From Chryseobacterium sp. Leaf405 (GTDB taxonomy: Bacteria; Bacteroidota; Bacteroidia; Flavobacteriales; Weeksellaceae), in NCBI RefSeq assembly GCF_001425355.1, contig NZ_LMQN01000012.1, positions 484,945 through 544,032 on the forward strand: DNA of 59,088 bases, written 5' to 3'. This document shows positions 9,604 to 18,823 of this stretch, in pieces. The notes below the pieces were generated by a model. The model saw nothing but the letters and a program-made list of their open reading frames with translations. It made no database searches and had not been told where the DNA came from. How positions within the stretch are numbered: the stretch's first letter is position 1; each line of letters opens with the position of its first letter. The position numbers were made by a program, and so were the translations under genes.

Positions 9604-9756
9604 AAAACGCAGGCATTCAAAATATTCAACATTTTCAAAATATGTTTGGCAAATAGGTAGTTTACGTGTTTAATGATGTCGACTATATCAACTCGATATT
9701 CTAAATGTTTCTTTTAAAAGTGTAATTGAATTCGCAAAAAGATAAAATCAAATAAA

Positions 9757-10152
9757 ATGAAAAGAGATAAAATAATTTATTGGGTAACTACAGGTTTAGT
9801 TGCAACCGGTATGCTATTAAGTGCATACCAATATTTTAGTGGTCCGCTTATGGCCGAAGCTTTTAAACAAATGGGGTATCCTGATTTTTTAAGAGTAGAA
9901 ATAGGGATCGCTAAAATAATTGGAAGCATCGTATTAATCCTTCCGCAATTTCCTAATAAGATCAAAGAATGGGCTTATGCAGGTTTTGGCATATTGTTCT
10001 TTTCAGCAACGTTAACTCATTTTTTACTAAATGATGGTCTTGAAAGAAAGGTAACAGCAATTGTTTTTCTGATACTCATCATTATATCCAACCTATATTT
10101 TTCAAAAACTCATTACGACAAAAATGAAAACATATCAGGTAAAAAGATATAG
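9757..10152 (+). CDS. DoxX-like four-helix membrane protein
   Basis: A 131-aa integral membrane protein with four predicted transmembrane helices (about residues 8-26, 47-64, 70-90 and 97-117) and the sequence style of the DoxX-like family (YWVTTGLVATGMLLSA, then EIGIAKIIGSIVLILP). Members often sit beside SDR or quinone oxidoreductase genes and are linked to redox or thiol stress, but their biochemical role is poorly known. Its 3' end overlaps by 29 bp the start of a broken oxidoreductase gene, so the two were probably co-transcribed. Confidence 0.85.
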   Translation: MKRDKIIYWVTTGLVATGMLLSAYQYFSGPLMAEAFKQMGYPDFLRVEIGIAKIIGSIVLILPQFPNKIKEWAYAGFGILFFSATLTHFLLNDGLERKVTAIVFLILIIISNLYFSKTHYDKNENISGKKI

Positions 10153-10738
10153 TAAAACAGAGAGCCTACGGCTTGTTGAAGCACCGGAGCCAGTTCTAAA
10201 ATCCAACGGGGTATGGGTACATTTGCCATTCAACTGGCGAAGCATTTGGGACATATGTTGCCACAACCACGAGTACGGCTAATGTAGATTGGGTTAAAAA
10301 GCTTGGCGCAGACCTTGTGATTGATTACAAAACAGAGGATTTTGAAACCAAACTTAAAGATTACGACCTAGTACTGCATAGTAGCCGTGACAAAAAAGTA
10401 CTGGAAAAATCTTTGAGACTAATTAAAGCCACGAGGAATGTCGATCTCCCTAACCGGACCACCAGCACCTGAATTTACCTTGGGACTGGATTTTCCATGT
10501 AGTGATGAATTTACTGAGTTCAAATGCAAGACGATTGGCAAATAAGTTAAATGTGATCTTCTATTTCTTGTTTATGAAGGCCGGTGGAGCTCAGCTTTCC
10601 GACATTACCAAGCTTATTGAAAGCGGTGCTATTCATCCAGTAATTGACAAGGTTTTTCCGTTTGAACAGACTAATGAAGCAATGTCCTATGTGGAAACAG
10701 GCCGTGTTAAAGGAAAAGTAGTGATCAAAATTAAATAA
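10124..10738 (+). pseudogene. Remnant of an NAD(P)-dependent alcohol dehydrogenase
   Basis: The start reads MKTYQVKRYSKTESLRLVEA, the N-terminus of a medium-chain dehydrogenase. After about 30 codons it jumps to the Rossmann fold in another frame (MGTFAIQLAKHLG, KKLGADLVIDYKTEDFE). The end, LIESGAIHPVIDKVFPFEQT through GRVKGKVVIKIK (10502-10738), is the typical C-terminus. About 100 codons of the GroES-like domain are missing and there is more than one frame change, so it cannot be functional. Confidence 0.85.
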
Positions 10739-10821
10739 AAAGTAATTCTTGTAGATCACAGCGGTTACAAGAAGTGCCCCAACTAGCAATCTCCGTTGTG
10801 TAATTAAAAATAAAAAATATT

Positions 10822-11789
10822 ATGAAAGCAGTAAGATTCCACCACATTGGTGGTCCAGAAGTGTTAGTTTATGAAGATGTTCCACAGCCAAGTCCCAAAG
10901 CCGGCGAAGTACTGATCAAAATTGAAGCCGTGGGTTTGAATTTCGCCGCGGCGATACTTATCCTGTTCCTTCACCAACGCCATTTACGCTGGGCGCCGAG
11001 ATCGCAGGTACTGTGGCAGAATTGGGTGAAGGTGTCACAGGTCTGGAGGTTGGTACTCCGGTTTTTGCTACGCCGGGTGACGGCGGATACGCTCAGTATA
11101 TCTGTGTGCCTGCGGAAACTGTTATACCACTTCCTCCAGGATTATCACCAGAGGAGGCAGCAGCGCTGGTTGCGCATGGTCTTAGCGCAGTGATCGCCTT
11201 AAAAAAATCAGCACGCATTCAGCCGGGCGACACTGTTTTAGTAGAAGGTGCAGCTGGTGGTCTTGGTTCTTTCAGCATACAGTTAGCAAAAATTTACGGG
11301 GCAGCCAAAGTGATCGGCGCAGCGAGTACAACGGAAAAGCGGGAGATAGCAGAAAGATTGGGTGCCGATGCTACGGTAAATTATACTGATGCTAACTGGG
11401 CCGAACACGTGAAAGAACTGACCGGTGGCAAAGGTGTGGATATTGTTTTAGAAACTGCAGGAGGCGAGATTACTAAAGAAGCACTGACCGCTATGGCAGA
11501 TTTCGGGCGAATGGTATTTATCGGCCAGTCAAGCGGTGACCATACTGAGATTGACCTTTGGAAACTGACAGAGCCTAATCATACCATTACAGGTCTGTAC
11601 ATTATGCCATACCTCGCAACACCCGGCTTCGCTACGGAAAGTCTGACCGAACTTTTCGGTTACCTGGGAAGCGGCAAACTATCGATTAATGTAGGGAAAG
11701 TTCTGCCCCTGTCACAGGCAGCTGAAGCGCACCGCCTGCTTGAGAACAGGCAAACTACCGGGAAAGTGATCTTGCAACCTTGGGCCTAA
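10822..11789 (+). pseudogene. Zinc-type quinone oxidoreductase, out-of-frame deletion
   Basis: The N-terminus (MKAVRFHHIGGPEVLVYEDV to VGLNFA) is followed by a change of frame near 10945-10950. The frame of 11013-11789 then gives a normal remainder: upstream of 11013 it reads RGDTYPVPSPTPFTLGAEIAGT, then VEGAAGGLGSFSIQLAK (NADPH-binding) and a C-terminus ending TTGKVILQPWA. Compared with the family, about four codons (the usual DVYRR stretch) are lost together with the frame. A shortened protein starting internally would lack part of the catalytic domain. GC is high, as in the tetR/SDR pair. Confidence 0.85.
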
Positions 11790-11928
11790 CCATATTTATT
11801 TTTTATCCTAAAAACTGAATTTTAAAGTTTATTGGTAATACTTTAGTTTATAATCCATAATTTTTAATATCCTAGAGCTTTGGTATAATAAAGTATGTAT
11901 TTACCTTAAACAATAAATACCACACCGT

Positions 11929-11991
11929 AATTCTGTGCTATTCTTCCGCTGATTTGAGCTACAAACGCAGATGCAATGCGAGATAACTTTG
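11929..11991 (+). promoter_or_regulatory. Conserved operator plus -7 box before SDR 12033
   Basis: AATTCTGTGCTATTCTTCCG followed by CTGATTTGAGCTAC starts at 11929; the -7 box TAACTTTG is at 11984-11991, exactly 55 bp from the first base. The same arrangement occurs at 18103, 24787, 25744 and 27696. Confidence 0.75.
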
Positions 11992-12032
11992 TCCTATCAA
12001 AATTAAAGAACAAAACAATTAAATTTTTTAAA

Positions 12033-12854
12033 ATGGAAAAGACAATTTTTATCACAGGCGCGTCACGTGGATTTGGAAAACTTTGGACAGAAGCTTTCCT
12101 GAAAAGAGGAGACAAAGTCGCAGCAACATCAAGAAATATTGAAGCCTATAAAGATTTAGCAGAACAATATGGTGACCAATTCCTTCCGATTGCATTGGAT
12201 ATTACTAACAGAGATGCGGTGTTTGAAGCAGTAAACAAAGCAAAAAATCATTTTGGAAGTCTTGATGTAGTAATCAATAATGCTGGATACGGTGTTTTTG
12301 GGGCAGTTGAAGAAGTAGGAGAGAAGGTTACAAAAGATGTTTTTGATACTAACGTTTTCGGGACGCTTTGGGTAACTCAGGCAGCTTTGCCGATTTTCAG
12401 AGTACAGGGAAATGGTCACGTGATTCAGTTATCCAGTGTTTTGGGCGTTTGGAGTTTACCGACTTTGGGAATTTACAACGCTACAAAATTTGCTGTGGAA
12501 GGTTTTAGTGAGGCTTTGGCAAGTGAAGTAAAAGATTTTGGGATTCACGTGACGATGATTGAACCTAACGGTTATACTACAGATTTTGGAGGCAGCTCAG
12601 CGGTTCACGGCGATGCAATTCCTGCTTATGATACCTTGAAATCAAGCCTGGGAGAAGCAGAGGGTTTACTGCCTGAAGACTATGGAAAACCGGAAGCAAC
12701 AGTTCCTGCTATCTTGAAATTAATCGACAGTGAAAACCCGCCTCTTCGTTTATTCTTAGGAAAAGTGGGATTGAGAAAGACGGAGAGAGTGTATGCAGAA
12801 AAACTTCAGGTTTGGAATGACTGGAAAGAAGTTTCCGAAGCGGCTCACGGATAA
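12033..12854 (+). CDS. Short-chain dehydrogenase (SDR), operator-controlled
   Basis: A 273-aa SDR with TGASRGFGK at the N-terminus, NNAGYG, the catalytic YNATK and the extended C-terminus EVSEAAHG. It is a close paralogue of the gene at 24882 (shared KLW-EA-L-RGDKVA-T-RNI and the same ending). The start at 12033 follows the -7 box at 11984-11991; the earlier in-frame ATG at 11976 lies upstream of the promoter. A terminator follows, then an AraC regulator gene in the same direction. The substrate is unknown. Confidence 0.92.
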   Translation: MEKTIFITGASRGFGKLWTEAFLKRGDKVAATSRNIEAYKDLAEQYGDQFLPIALDITNRDAVFEAVNKAKNHFGSLDVVINNAGYGVFGAVEEVGEKVTKDVFDTNVFGTLWVTQAALPIFRVQGNGHVIQLSSVLGVWSLPTLGIYNATKFAVEGFSEALASEVKDFGIHVTMIEPNGYTTDFGGSSAVHGDAIPAYDTLKSSLGEAEGLLPEDYGKPEATVPAILKLIDSENPPLRLFLGKVGLRKTERVYAEKLQVWNDWKEVSEAAHG

Positions 12855-12869
12855 GCTGGTTATCACACA

Positions 12870-12901
12870 AAACAGAAGTGCCTGCCATTTCTGTTTTTTT
12901 A
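12870..12901 (+). terminator. Terminator after SDR 12033
   Basis: AAACAGAA (12870-12877) pairs with TTCTGTTT (12889-12896) and is followed by a T run. Confidence 0.75.
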
Positions 12902-12947
12902 TTTATTACATTTGATATTACTTAAAAACTTCTAACCCTAATTAAAT

Positions 12948-13856
12948 ATGGAAAAAATCAATCACTATAAAAGCATCGTAGAGTTGCATGAGAAAAGCGG
13001 TTTCGAACCTCCGAAAAATCCTCTTTTGAGTTTGATGACCTGCAAAGAGCTGATGACCTATTCTGTTGGAGAAGACCGATTCACAGGAGATTTTTATATG
13101 ATTGGTTTAAAGAAAATCAAATCGGGTTATGTCTTATATGGCAAAACCAAATACGACCATAACAATGGTTCAGCAGTTTTTATGAAACCTCGACAAATTA
13201 TAGAAGTACGCAATGTTCAGTTTGCTGAAAAAGGTTTTGTGATGTTTTTCCACGAGGATTATCTGTCGGGACATCCATTGAACGAGCAAATCAAAAGATA
13301 CGGTTATTTTGAATATGAAATCAATGAAGCACTTCATATATCGCCTTCCGAAGAATTGATAATGTGGGAACTTTATGAGAAAATCAGAAGAGAGTATGAG
13401 GAAAACTCTGATGAATTCAGCAGGGAAATTATCCTTTCGCATATCGATTCAATTCTAAAATATTCTGACCGTTTCTATAAAAGACAGTTCATCGACAGAA
13501 GTATCAATATTTCAGGAACTATGGTAAAGAAATTCCTGACTGTTTTGGAAGATTATTTCAAAGAAAATAAACATCTTAAAGATGGCTTACCAAGTGTTAA
13601 TTTTATGGCTAATGAACTGGCTGTTTCTCCCCGATATCTTAGCGATATCCTTAGGCAGGAAACCGGAAAAACAGCTTTGGAGCACGTTCACATTTATCTG
13701 ATTAGTGAAGCCAAAAACCTTTTGTTGAGTTCAGAAAGTAACGTTGCAGGAATTGCCTATGATCTTGGCTTTGAAAGCCCATCTTATTTTACCAGATTAT
13801 TTAAAAAAGTAGTTGGGATAACGCCTGTTCAATATAAAAATGAAGCAGTTAAATAA
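12948..13856 (+). CDS. AraC-family regulator, paralogue A
   Basis: A 302-aa regulator with an N-terminal cupin-like sensing half (HYKSIVELHEKSGFEPPKNP) and a C-terminal AraC HTH pair (SVNFMANELAVSPRYLSDIL, and VAGIAYDLGFESPSYFTRLF with GITPVQYK). It is highly similar to the proteins at 26741 and 16248. Each of the three lies next to an SDR or hydrolase gene, and the conserved operators in this block are the obvious candidates for their targets. Which regulator binds which site cannot be told from sequence. Confidence 0.93.
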   Translation: MEKINHYKSIVELHEKSGFEPPKNPLLSLMTCKELMTYSVGEDRFTGDFYMIGLKKIKSGYVLYGKTKYDHNNGSAVFMKPRQIIEVRNVQFAEKGFVMFFHEDYLSGHPLNEQIKRYGYFEYEINEALHISPSEELIMWELYEKIRREYEENSDEFSREIILSHIDSILKYSDRFYKRQFIDRSINISGTMVKKFLTVLEDYFKENKHLKDGLPSVNFMANELAVSPRYLSDILRQETGKTALEHVHIYLISEAKNLLLSSESNVAGIAYDLGFESPSYFTRLFKKVVGITPVQYKNEAVK

Positions 13857-13873
13857 ATTAAGAATTACATTCT

Positions 13874-13940
13874 GAACTTTTTTACAAACTAACATTGAGC
13901 TTTTTTACAAAGTTTATGTTTCATTTGTCATTTAATTTTG
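13874..13940 (+). promoter_or_regulatory. Direct repeats and -7 box before aldehyde dehydrogenase
   Basis: GAACTTTTTTACAAA (13874-13888) and GAGCTTTTTTACAAA (13897-13911) are direct repeats 23 bp apart. A -7 box TAATTTTG follows at 13933-13940, 18 bp before the ATG. The geometry fits an activator of the AraC type. Confidence 0.6.
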
Positions 13941-13957
13941 TACTATAAATTTTAGAA

Positions 13958-15373
13958 ATGAAAACAGTAAACAAAATTTACATCAACGGCAAGTTTGTAA
14001 CGCCACACGGAACGGAAATTTTCAATCTCATCAATCCCTCAAATAATCAAAAGATTGGAGAAGTCACGTTAGCTGATGAAACAGATACAAAAAATGCAGT
14101 TGCAGCGGCAAAAGAAGCGTTCAAAACGTTTTCTAAATCTACAGTCAGCGAACGAATTAAGTATCTGACCAGATTAAAAGTCGCAGTCGAAAAAAGGAAA
14201 CAGGATTTCACCGACATAATGATTGAAGAGTATGGCGGAACGCATCAGTTTGTCACAATGAGCAATCAATATTCAGGAGCCTGGTTCGACAGTATGATCG
14301 GGGTCATTCAAACGTATGAATTCGAAAAAACCATCAATTCTTCATTGGTGAAAATGCAGCCTGTCGGCGTGGTTGGGATCATAACGCCGTGGAATGCCAG
14401 CAACAGTTCTGTTATTAGTAAAGTAGCGACGGCTATTGCCGCGGGATGTACCGTTGTTATTAAACCCAGTGAGATGAGTGCTTTGCAGACTCAGGTTTTG
14501 ATGGAAGCCTTTCACGATGCAGGTTTGCCAAAGGGAATTATCAATTTTGTGACAGGTTTGGGAAATGTGGTCGGCACAGAATTAACGGTTAATCCTGCAG
14601 TTTCAAAAATTTCATTCACAGGTTCTACGGCGGTTGGAAAACTGATTGCGAAAACGGCGGCTGATACAATGAAAAGAGTTACTTTGGAGTTAGGTGGGAA
14701 GTCACCGAATATTATTTTGGATGATGCCAATCTTGAAGAAGTGATTCCAACAGCTGTTTTTGGAGCGTATATGAACAGTGGACAAGCCTGTATTGCGCCA
14801 ACAAGACTTTTGGTTTCTGAAAATCAAATCGATAAAGTGAATGAAATTGCCAAAGCAACCGCAGAAAAAGTGATCGTAGGATTACCTCAAAATGATGATA
14901 CGAATGTGGGACCGATGGTGAGTGTAAAACAGTTTGAAAGAGTTCAAAACTACATCAAAATTGGCTTGGCAGAAGGTGCAACCGTCTTAGCCGGAGGAGA
15001 AGGCAAACCTGAAGGACTGGAAGCCGGCAACTTTGTAAAACCGACCATTTTCACCCACGTAAACAATAAAATGAGAATCGCTCATGAAGAGATTTTCGGT
15101 CCTGTGCTCTCCATTATTCCTTATAAAACAGAAGAAGAGGCGATAGAAATTGCAAACGATACACCTTACGGTTTGGCGGCTTATGTAAGTTCACCGGATG
15201 TGGAAAGAGCTCAGAAAGTGGCTTCACAGATTGATGCGGGAAGGGTTTGTATCAACGGTTTCCGTCACGACCCAATGGTTCCGTTTGGTGGTTTCAAACA
15301 GTCCGGAATTGGCAGAGAATATGGCGTGTATGGATTGGAAGCTTATCTTGAACCGAAAGCTGTTCTGCAATAA
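13958..15373 (+). CDS. NAD(P)-dependent aldehyde dehydrogenase
   Basis: A 471-aa member of the aldehyde dehydrogenase superfamily that oxidises aldehydes to acids. Key residues are present: Asn146 in TPWN, Lys169 in the cofactor site (VIKPSE), the general base Glu244 in LELGGKSP, the nucleophile Cys278 in NSGQACIAPTR, and EIFGPV further on. Length is normal. It is cytoplasmic and the specific substrate is unknown. An AraC regulator gene follows 66 bp downstream, and paired direct repeats precede the promoter, suggesting inducible expression. Confidence 0.95.
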   Translation: MKTVNKIYINGKFVTPHGTEIFNLINPSNNQKIGEVTLADETDTKNAVAAAKEAFKTFSKSTVSERIKYLTRLKVAVEKRKQDFTDIMIEEYGGTHQFVTMSNQYSGAWFDSMIGVIQTYEFEKTINSSLVKMQPVGVVGIITPWNASNSSVISKVATAIAAGCTVVIKPSEMSALQTQVLMEAFHDAGLPKGIINFVTGLGNVVGTELTVNPAVSKISFTGSTAVGKLIAKTAADTMKRVTLELGGKSPNIILDDANLEEVIPTAVFGAYMNSGQACIAPTRLLVSENQIDKVNEIAKATAEKVIVGLPQNDDTNVGPMVSVKQFERVQNYIKIGLAEGATVLAGGEGKPEGLEAGNFVKPTIFTHVNNKMRIAHEEIFGPVLSIIPYKTEEEAIEIANDTPYGLAAYVSSPDVERAQKVASQIDAGRVCINGFRHDPMVPFGGFKQSGIGREYGVYGLEAYLEPKAVLQ

Positions 15374-15439
15374 TATTTTGTACATTTGATAAAGCGTTGT
15401 TTTCAGAAATGGCGCTTTGTCTTTTAGCATTCAATCAAT

Positions 15440-16237
15440 ATGGAAAAATCTGATATTGTCTATTCCTGCTATCACGAGGTAAGCCGAAAAGGTGAAAATT
15501 TTGTTCCTCAGCACGTCCTTGCATTTCAAATTTTTGGACAATTTGTACTGTCTGACGGTCAGGAAAAATATGTTGCGAAAGAGGGCGATTTTAATTTAAT
15601 CCGAAAAAATCAGCTGGTAAAATTCACGAAATGTCCGCCCGAAAACGGAAGTTTTGAAAGCCTGAATATTTATCTGAATCAGGAAGTTTTACAGAATATG
15701 GCGAAGGAATATCATTTTTCATCCAGTCATTCCGAAGTTTCCAAGCCTATGGTTGCTATTGAAGTGAATGCAGTGCTTCAAAACTACATCACATCATTGC
15801 AGACCATTCTGGAAAATCCAAAACTGTTGACCAAAGATTTCATTGACCTTAAAATTAAAGAGTTATTATTTATTTTAATCGGAACACAGCCTGAACTCAA
15901 AAATATTCTCTTCGATTTTTCAGAGCCTTTTAAAATTGATTTGGAGTCTTTTATGATTCAAAATTACAAATACAACGTCAATCTCGAGCGTTTTGCTTAT
16001 CTCACAGGAAGAAGTTTAGCAACTTTCAAGCGTGATTTTGAGAAGATTTTTCACTCTTCACCACACAAATGGATTTTGCAGAAACGTCTGGACGAAGCTT
16101 ATTTTTTAATGAAGGAAAAACAGAAATTGCCTTCGGAAATCTATGTGGATTTGGGTTTTGAAGACCTCTCTCATTTTTCTTATGCCTTTAAAAAACAGTT
16201 TGGATTCAGCCCGAAAAACCTGGCTGTAAAGCTTTGA
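15440..16237 (+). CDS. AraC-family regulator (ExsA-like N-terminus)
   Basis: A 265-aa regulator whose N-terminal half resembles the ExsA/PchR-like sensing domain (HVLAFQIFGQFVLSDGQE) and whose C-terminus has the AraC HTH (NLERFAYLTGRSLATFKRDF and YVDLGFEDLSHFSYAFKKQFG). It belongs to a different subgroup from the three paralogues at 12948, 16248 and 26741. Its position just after the aldehyde dehydrogenase makes that gene the likely target, possibly through the direct repeats at 13874-13911. Confidence 0.9.
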   Translation: MEKSDIVYSCYHEVSRKGENFVPQHVLAFQIFGQFVLSDGQEKYVAKEGDFNLIRKNQLVKFTKCPPENGSFESLNIYLNQEVLQNMAKEYHFSSSHSEVSKPMVAIEVNAVLQNYITSLQTILENPKLLTKDFIDLKIKELLFILIGTQPELKNILFDFSEPFKIDLESFMIQNYKYNVNLERFAYLTGRSLATFKRDFEKIFHSSPHKWILQKRLDEAYFLMKEKQKLPSEIYVDLGFEDLSHFSYAFKKQFGFSPKNLAVKL

Positions 16238-16247
16238 AATGGCTTAA

Positions 16248-17165
16248 TTAATTCTGCTCCGGAAACTGTTTTCTGAAATGCAAAGGTGAAATTCCTGCTT
16301 TGGTTTTAAAAATTTTAGTGAAGTGAGAGGGATGCTCAAATCCGAGTTCATAAGCAATTTCGCTTATAGATTTTGTAGTTCCCAGCAGGATATTTTTTGC
16401 TTTGTCAACCAATTTCAGATGAATGCGCTCTATCGTCGTTTTGCCTGTGAACTTACTTAGCAAATCTGATAAATAGTTAGGAGAAAGATTCAGTTTTTCT
16501 GCAAAATATTTTACTTCGGGAATGCCTTTTTCAGTCAATTGTTCATCATCAAAATAATTATTAAGAAGCCTTTCAAAACGTTGGATTAAATCATTTCCTG
16601 TTTTGTTTCGGGTAAAAAACTGCCGGTCGTAAAATCGGTCTGAGTAATTCAACAACATTTCTATCTGATTCAAAATCAAGCCTTGCGTATGACGGTCAAT
16701 ATTCTGGGAGTATTCTTTTTTGATTCTTACAGTCACTTCATCAAGCAACGCTTTTTCCTCTTCCGAAATATGAAGCGCCTCATTACTTTCGTACTGGAAA
16801 AAGCTGTATTTCTGAATTTTCTTTGCTAAATCTGAACCATAAATAAAATCAGGGTGAAATGCCAGAAACCAGCCTTCCTCAATCTCTGTATCTGCACTCG
16901 GACTCATCACCTGATTCGGAGCAGTAAACATCAAAGTTCCTTCCTGAAAATCATAATGTGAGCGTCCGTATTTTAAACTTCCCTTAAATTTTTTGTAAAT
17001 AACGGTGTACAAATCAAGGCTGTAAAGATAGTTGGCAAAATTTTCGTCGGAACGGCTTACGTTTTTCAGATCAATTACCGTGATCAAAGGATGTTTAGGA
17101 CTTCCACTAGTGTAAAAGCGATGAAGATCTGCAACAGATTTGATGGAAATGAAAGCTTCTGACAT
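16248..17165 (-). CDS. AraC-family regulator, paralogue B
   Basis: A 305-aa protein of the same family as those at 12948 and 26741, with an N-terminal sensing half (HPLITVIDLKNVSRSDENFA) and a C-terminal HTH pair (VKYFAEKLNLSPNYLSDLL, and ISEIAYELGFEHPSHFTKIF). It lies 35 bp downstream of the SDR gene at 17201-17998 on the same strand, so the two probably share a transcript. Its end converges with the AraC gene at 15440, leaving only 10 bp between the stops. Confidence 0.92.
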   Translation of the reverse strand: MSEAFISIKSVADLHRFYTSGSPKHPLITVIDLKNVSRSDENFANYLYSLDLYTVIYKKFKGSLKYGRSHYDFQEGTLMFTAPNQVMSPSADTEIEEGWFLAFHPDFIYGSDLAKKIQKYSFFQYESNEALHISEEEKALLDEVTVRIKKEYSQNIDRHTQGLILNQIEMLLNYSDRFYDRQFFTRNKTGNDLIQRFERLLNNYFDDEQLTEKGIPEVKYFAEKLNLSPNYLSDLLSKFTGKTTIERIHLKLVDKAKNILLGTTKSISEIAYELGFEHPSHFTKIFKTKAGISPLHFRKQFPEQN

Positions 17166-17200
17166 TTTTCTGATTTTAGTTAAAATTAAAGGTTTTAAGA

Positions 17201-17998
17201 TTATTCCTGCATTAATTTCAGGAAATCTTCTTCAGTATTTTTGTTTTTCAGGTCGATATAAAACTGCGCATCTTCGCCAATCACATATCTTAATTTGGAA
17301 AGTTGGTCTGTTGCGGCACCAAAAATAGTTTGCGCAACTTCTTCGGCGCTTGCTTTTGGAAGATGTTCTGTGCGTTTGGTGAATTTTGGGATAAATGCTG
17401 CCAATTCTGCATTGTATTCTTCAATCGTGTTCTGAATCATCTCGATGCCGCTTCTGAAATTGGTGGAAATACTTCCGGGTTCTATAATTTTCACATCAAT
17501 TCCGAAAGATGAAACTTCAAAATGTAAAGCTTCTGAAAATCCTTCCACCGCAAATTTTGAACTGTTGTATAAACTGGCAAAAGGTCCTGCCGTAACTCCT
17601 CCGAACGAAGAAATATTAATGATTGTTCCTTTTTTCTGACTTCGCATTATCGGTAAAACGGCTTTGGTTACATTCATCAGACCAAAAACATTCACCTCAA
17701 ACTGTTTTTGAATCTGTTCAGGACTTGAAGATTCAAAAACGCCCATCAATCCGTAACCTGCACTGTTTAAAAGAACATCGACAGAACCGAATTTCGCTGT
17801 TCCCTGTTCAATTGCTTCCTGAATTTGCTGAGAATCTGTGACATCCAGTTTTACCAACAGAACATTTTCTAGGAGATTCAGTTCGTTTTCCGGGGAACGC
17901 ATTGCCGCGATCACGTTCCATCCGTTTTGCTGAAATAATTTTGCGCTTGCTTTTCCCAATCCCGATGATGCACCGGTGATGAATACTGTATTTTTCAT
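17201..17998 (-). CDS. Short-chain dehydrogenase (SDR)
   Basis: A 265-aa classical SDR: TGASSGLGK cofactor loop, AMRSP after the second strand, LNSAGYG in place of the usual NNAG, structural Ser in NISSF, and catalytic Tyr/Lys in YNSSK. It is the first gene of a two-gene unit with the AraC regulator at 16248. The promoter region shows GAACTTTG as a -7 candidate and a diverged version of the shared operator (TTCCG about 38 bp upstream of it), opposite the well-conserved copy at 18103 that serves the divergent gene. Confidence 0.92.
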   Translation of the reverse strand: MKNTVFITGASSGLGKASAKLFQQNGWNVIAAMRSPENELNLLENVLLVKLDVTDSQQIQEAIEQGTAKFGSVDVLLNSAGYGLMGVFESSSPEQIQKQFEVNVFGLMNVTKAVLPIMRSQKKGTIINISSFGGVTAGPFASLYNSSKFAVEGFSEALHFEVSSFGIDVKIIEPGSISTNFRSGIEMIQNTIEEYNAELAAFIPKFTKRTEHLPKASAEEVAQTIFGAATDQLSKLRYVIGEDAQFYIDLKNKNTEEDFLKLMQE

Positions 17999-18102
17999 AA
18001 TGAATCTGTTTAAAATTTCTCCAACAAAGTTCCGATAAGTAGAACTGAATCACTTGTCGATTTTACGGAATGTCTTATATATTTCTACGATTTGACTAAA
18101 GT

Positions 18103-18165
18103 AATTCTGTGCTATTATTCCGCTGAAATGGGCTACACTTTGGGCTTTGGGCGGAGCTAACTTTG
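18103..18165 (+). promoter_or_regulatory. Conserved operator plus -7 box before CMD gene
   Basis: AATTCTGTGCTATTATTCCG then CTGAAATGGGCTAC begins at 18103, with TAACTTTG at 18158-18165, again 55 bp apart. Confidence 0.75.
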
Positions 18166-18213
18166 TATCAACAAAACGAAACAGTTTAATAACATTTAAA
18201 AATCATAAAAAAA

Positions 18214-18753
18214 ATGAAAACAATTACAGTTCCTGTCAAAGAACAACTTTCAGCAGAATCTCAAACTATCTTGGAATCAGTCGAGAAAAAAATGGGAAAA
18301 ATTCCTAATCTTTATGCAACCATTGGTTATTCTTCGTCGGCATTAAAATCAATGTTGGAAACGGAAGCTGCACTTTCACATAATTCATCGTTTACTGCAA
18401 AAGAAAGGGAAGCAATCAATCTTACCGTTTCCCAGGTTAACGAATGTGACTATTGTTTGGCGGCGCATACAACTTTGGCAAAAATGAGAGGTTTTACCGA
18501 AGATGAAACCATTGAAATCAGAAAAGGAAATTCTGAGGATGTCAAATTGAAGGCAATCATCAAATTAGCTGAGTCCATTGCAAGCCACAAAGGAAATGCA
18601 GGAAATGGAGCTTTAGAAAATTTCTTTAATTCAGGTTATGATGAAAAAGCTTTGATTGAATTGACTGCTTTGGTGGCGTTGAGAAGTTTCACAAACTATG
18701 TATTTGCCAATACGCAGATTCCGATTGATTTTCCTTTGGCGCAGACTCTTTAA
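18214..18753 (+). CDS. Carboxymuconolactone decarboxylase/AhpD-like protein
   Basis: A 179-aa protein of the CMD family with the AhpD-type redox motif Cys78-x-x-Cys81-x3-His85 (ECDYCLAAHT), preceded by the Glu of KEREAINL. Proteins with this motif act as alkylhydroperoxidase-type reductases of peroxides. The gene is preceded by the shared operator and lies between two SDR systems, consistent with a role in electrophile or peroxide stress. A terminator-like hairpin lies at about 18788-18820. Confidence 0.9.
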   Translation: MKTITVPVKEQLSAESQTILESVEKKMGKIPNLYATIGYSSSALKSMLETEAALSHNSSFTAKEREAINLTVSQVNECDYCLAAHTTLAKMRGFTEDETIEIRKGNSEDVKLKAIIKLAESIASHKGNAGNGALENFFNSGYDEKALIELTALVALRSFTNYVFANTQIPIDFPLAQTL

Positions 18754-18823
18754 TGAAGTTTTTAATATAAGTGTTTAGTTTTAAGTGCAAGCCTTTCGGA
18801 TATATTTTCGGAGGGCTTTTTTA

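Noticed and set aside
10547..10789. Minus-strand frame over the dehydrogenase remnant
   Set aside because: The plus strand carries recognisable dehydrogenase pieces; the minus frame has none.
13874..13911. Two near-identical repeats as a possible small CRISPR array
   Set aside because: Only two copies with an 8-bp gap, no spacer pattern and no cas genes; the position next to a -7 box fits operator sites.
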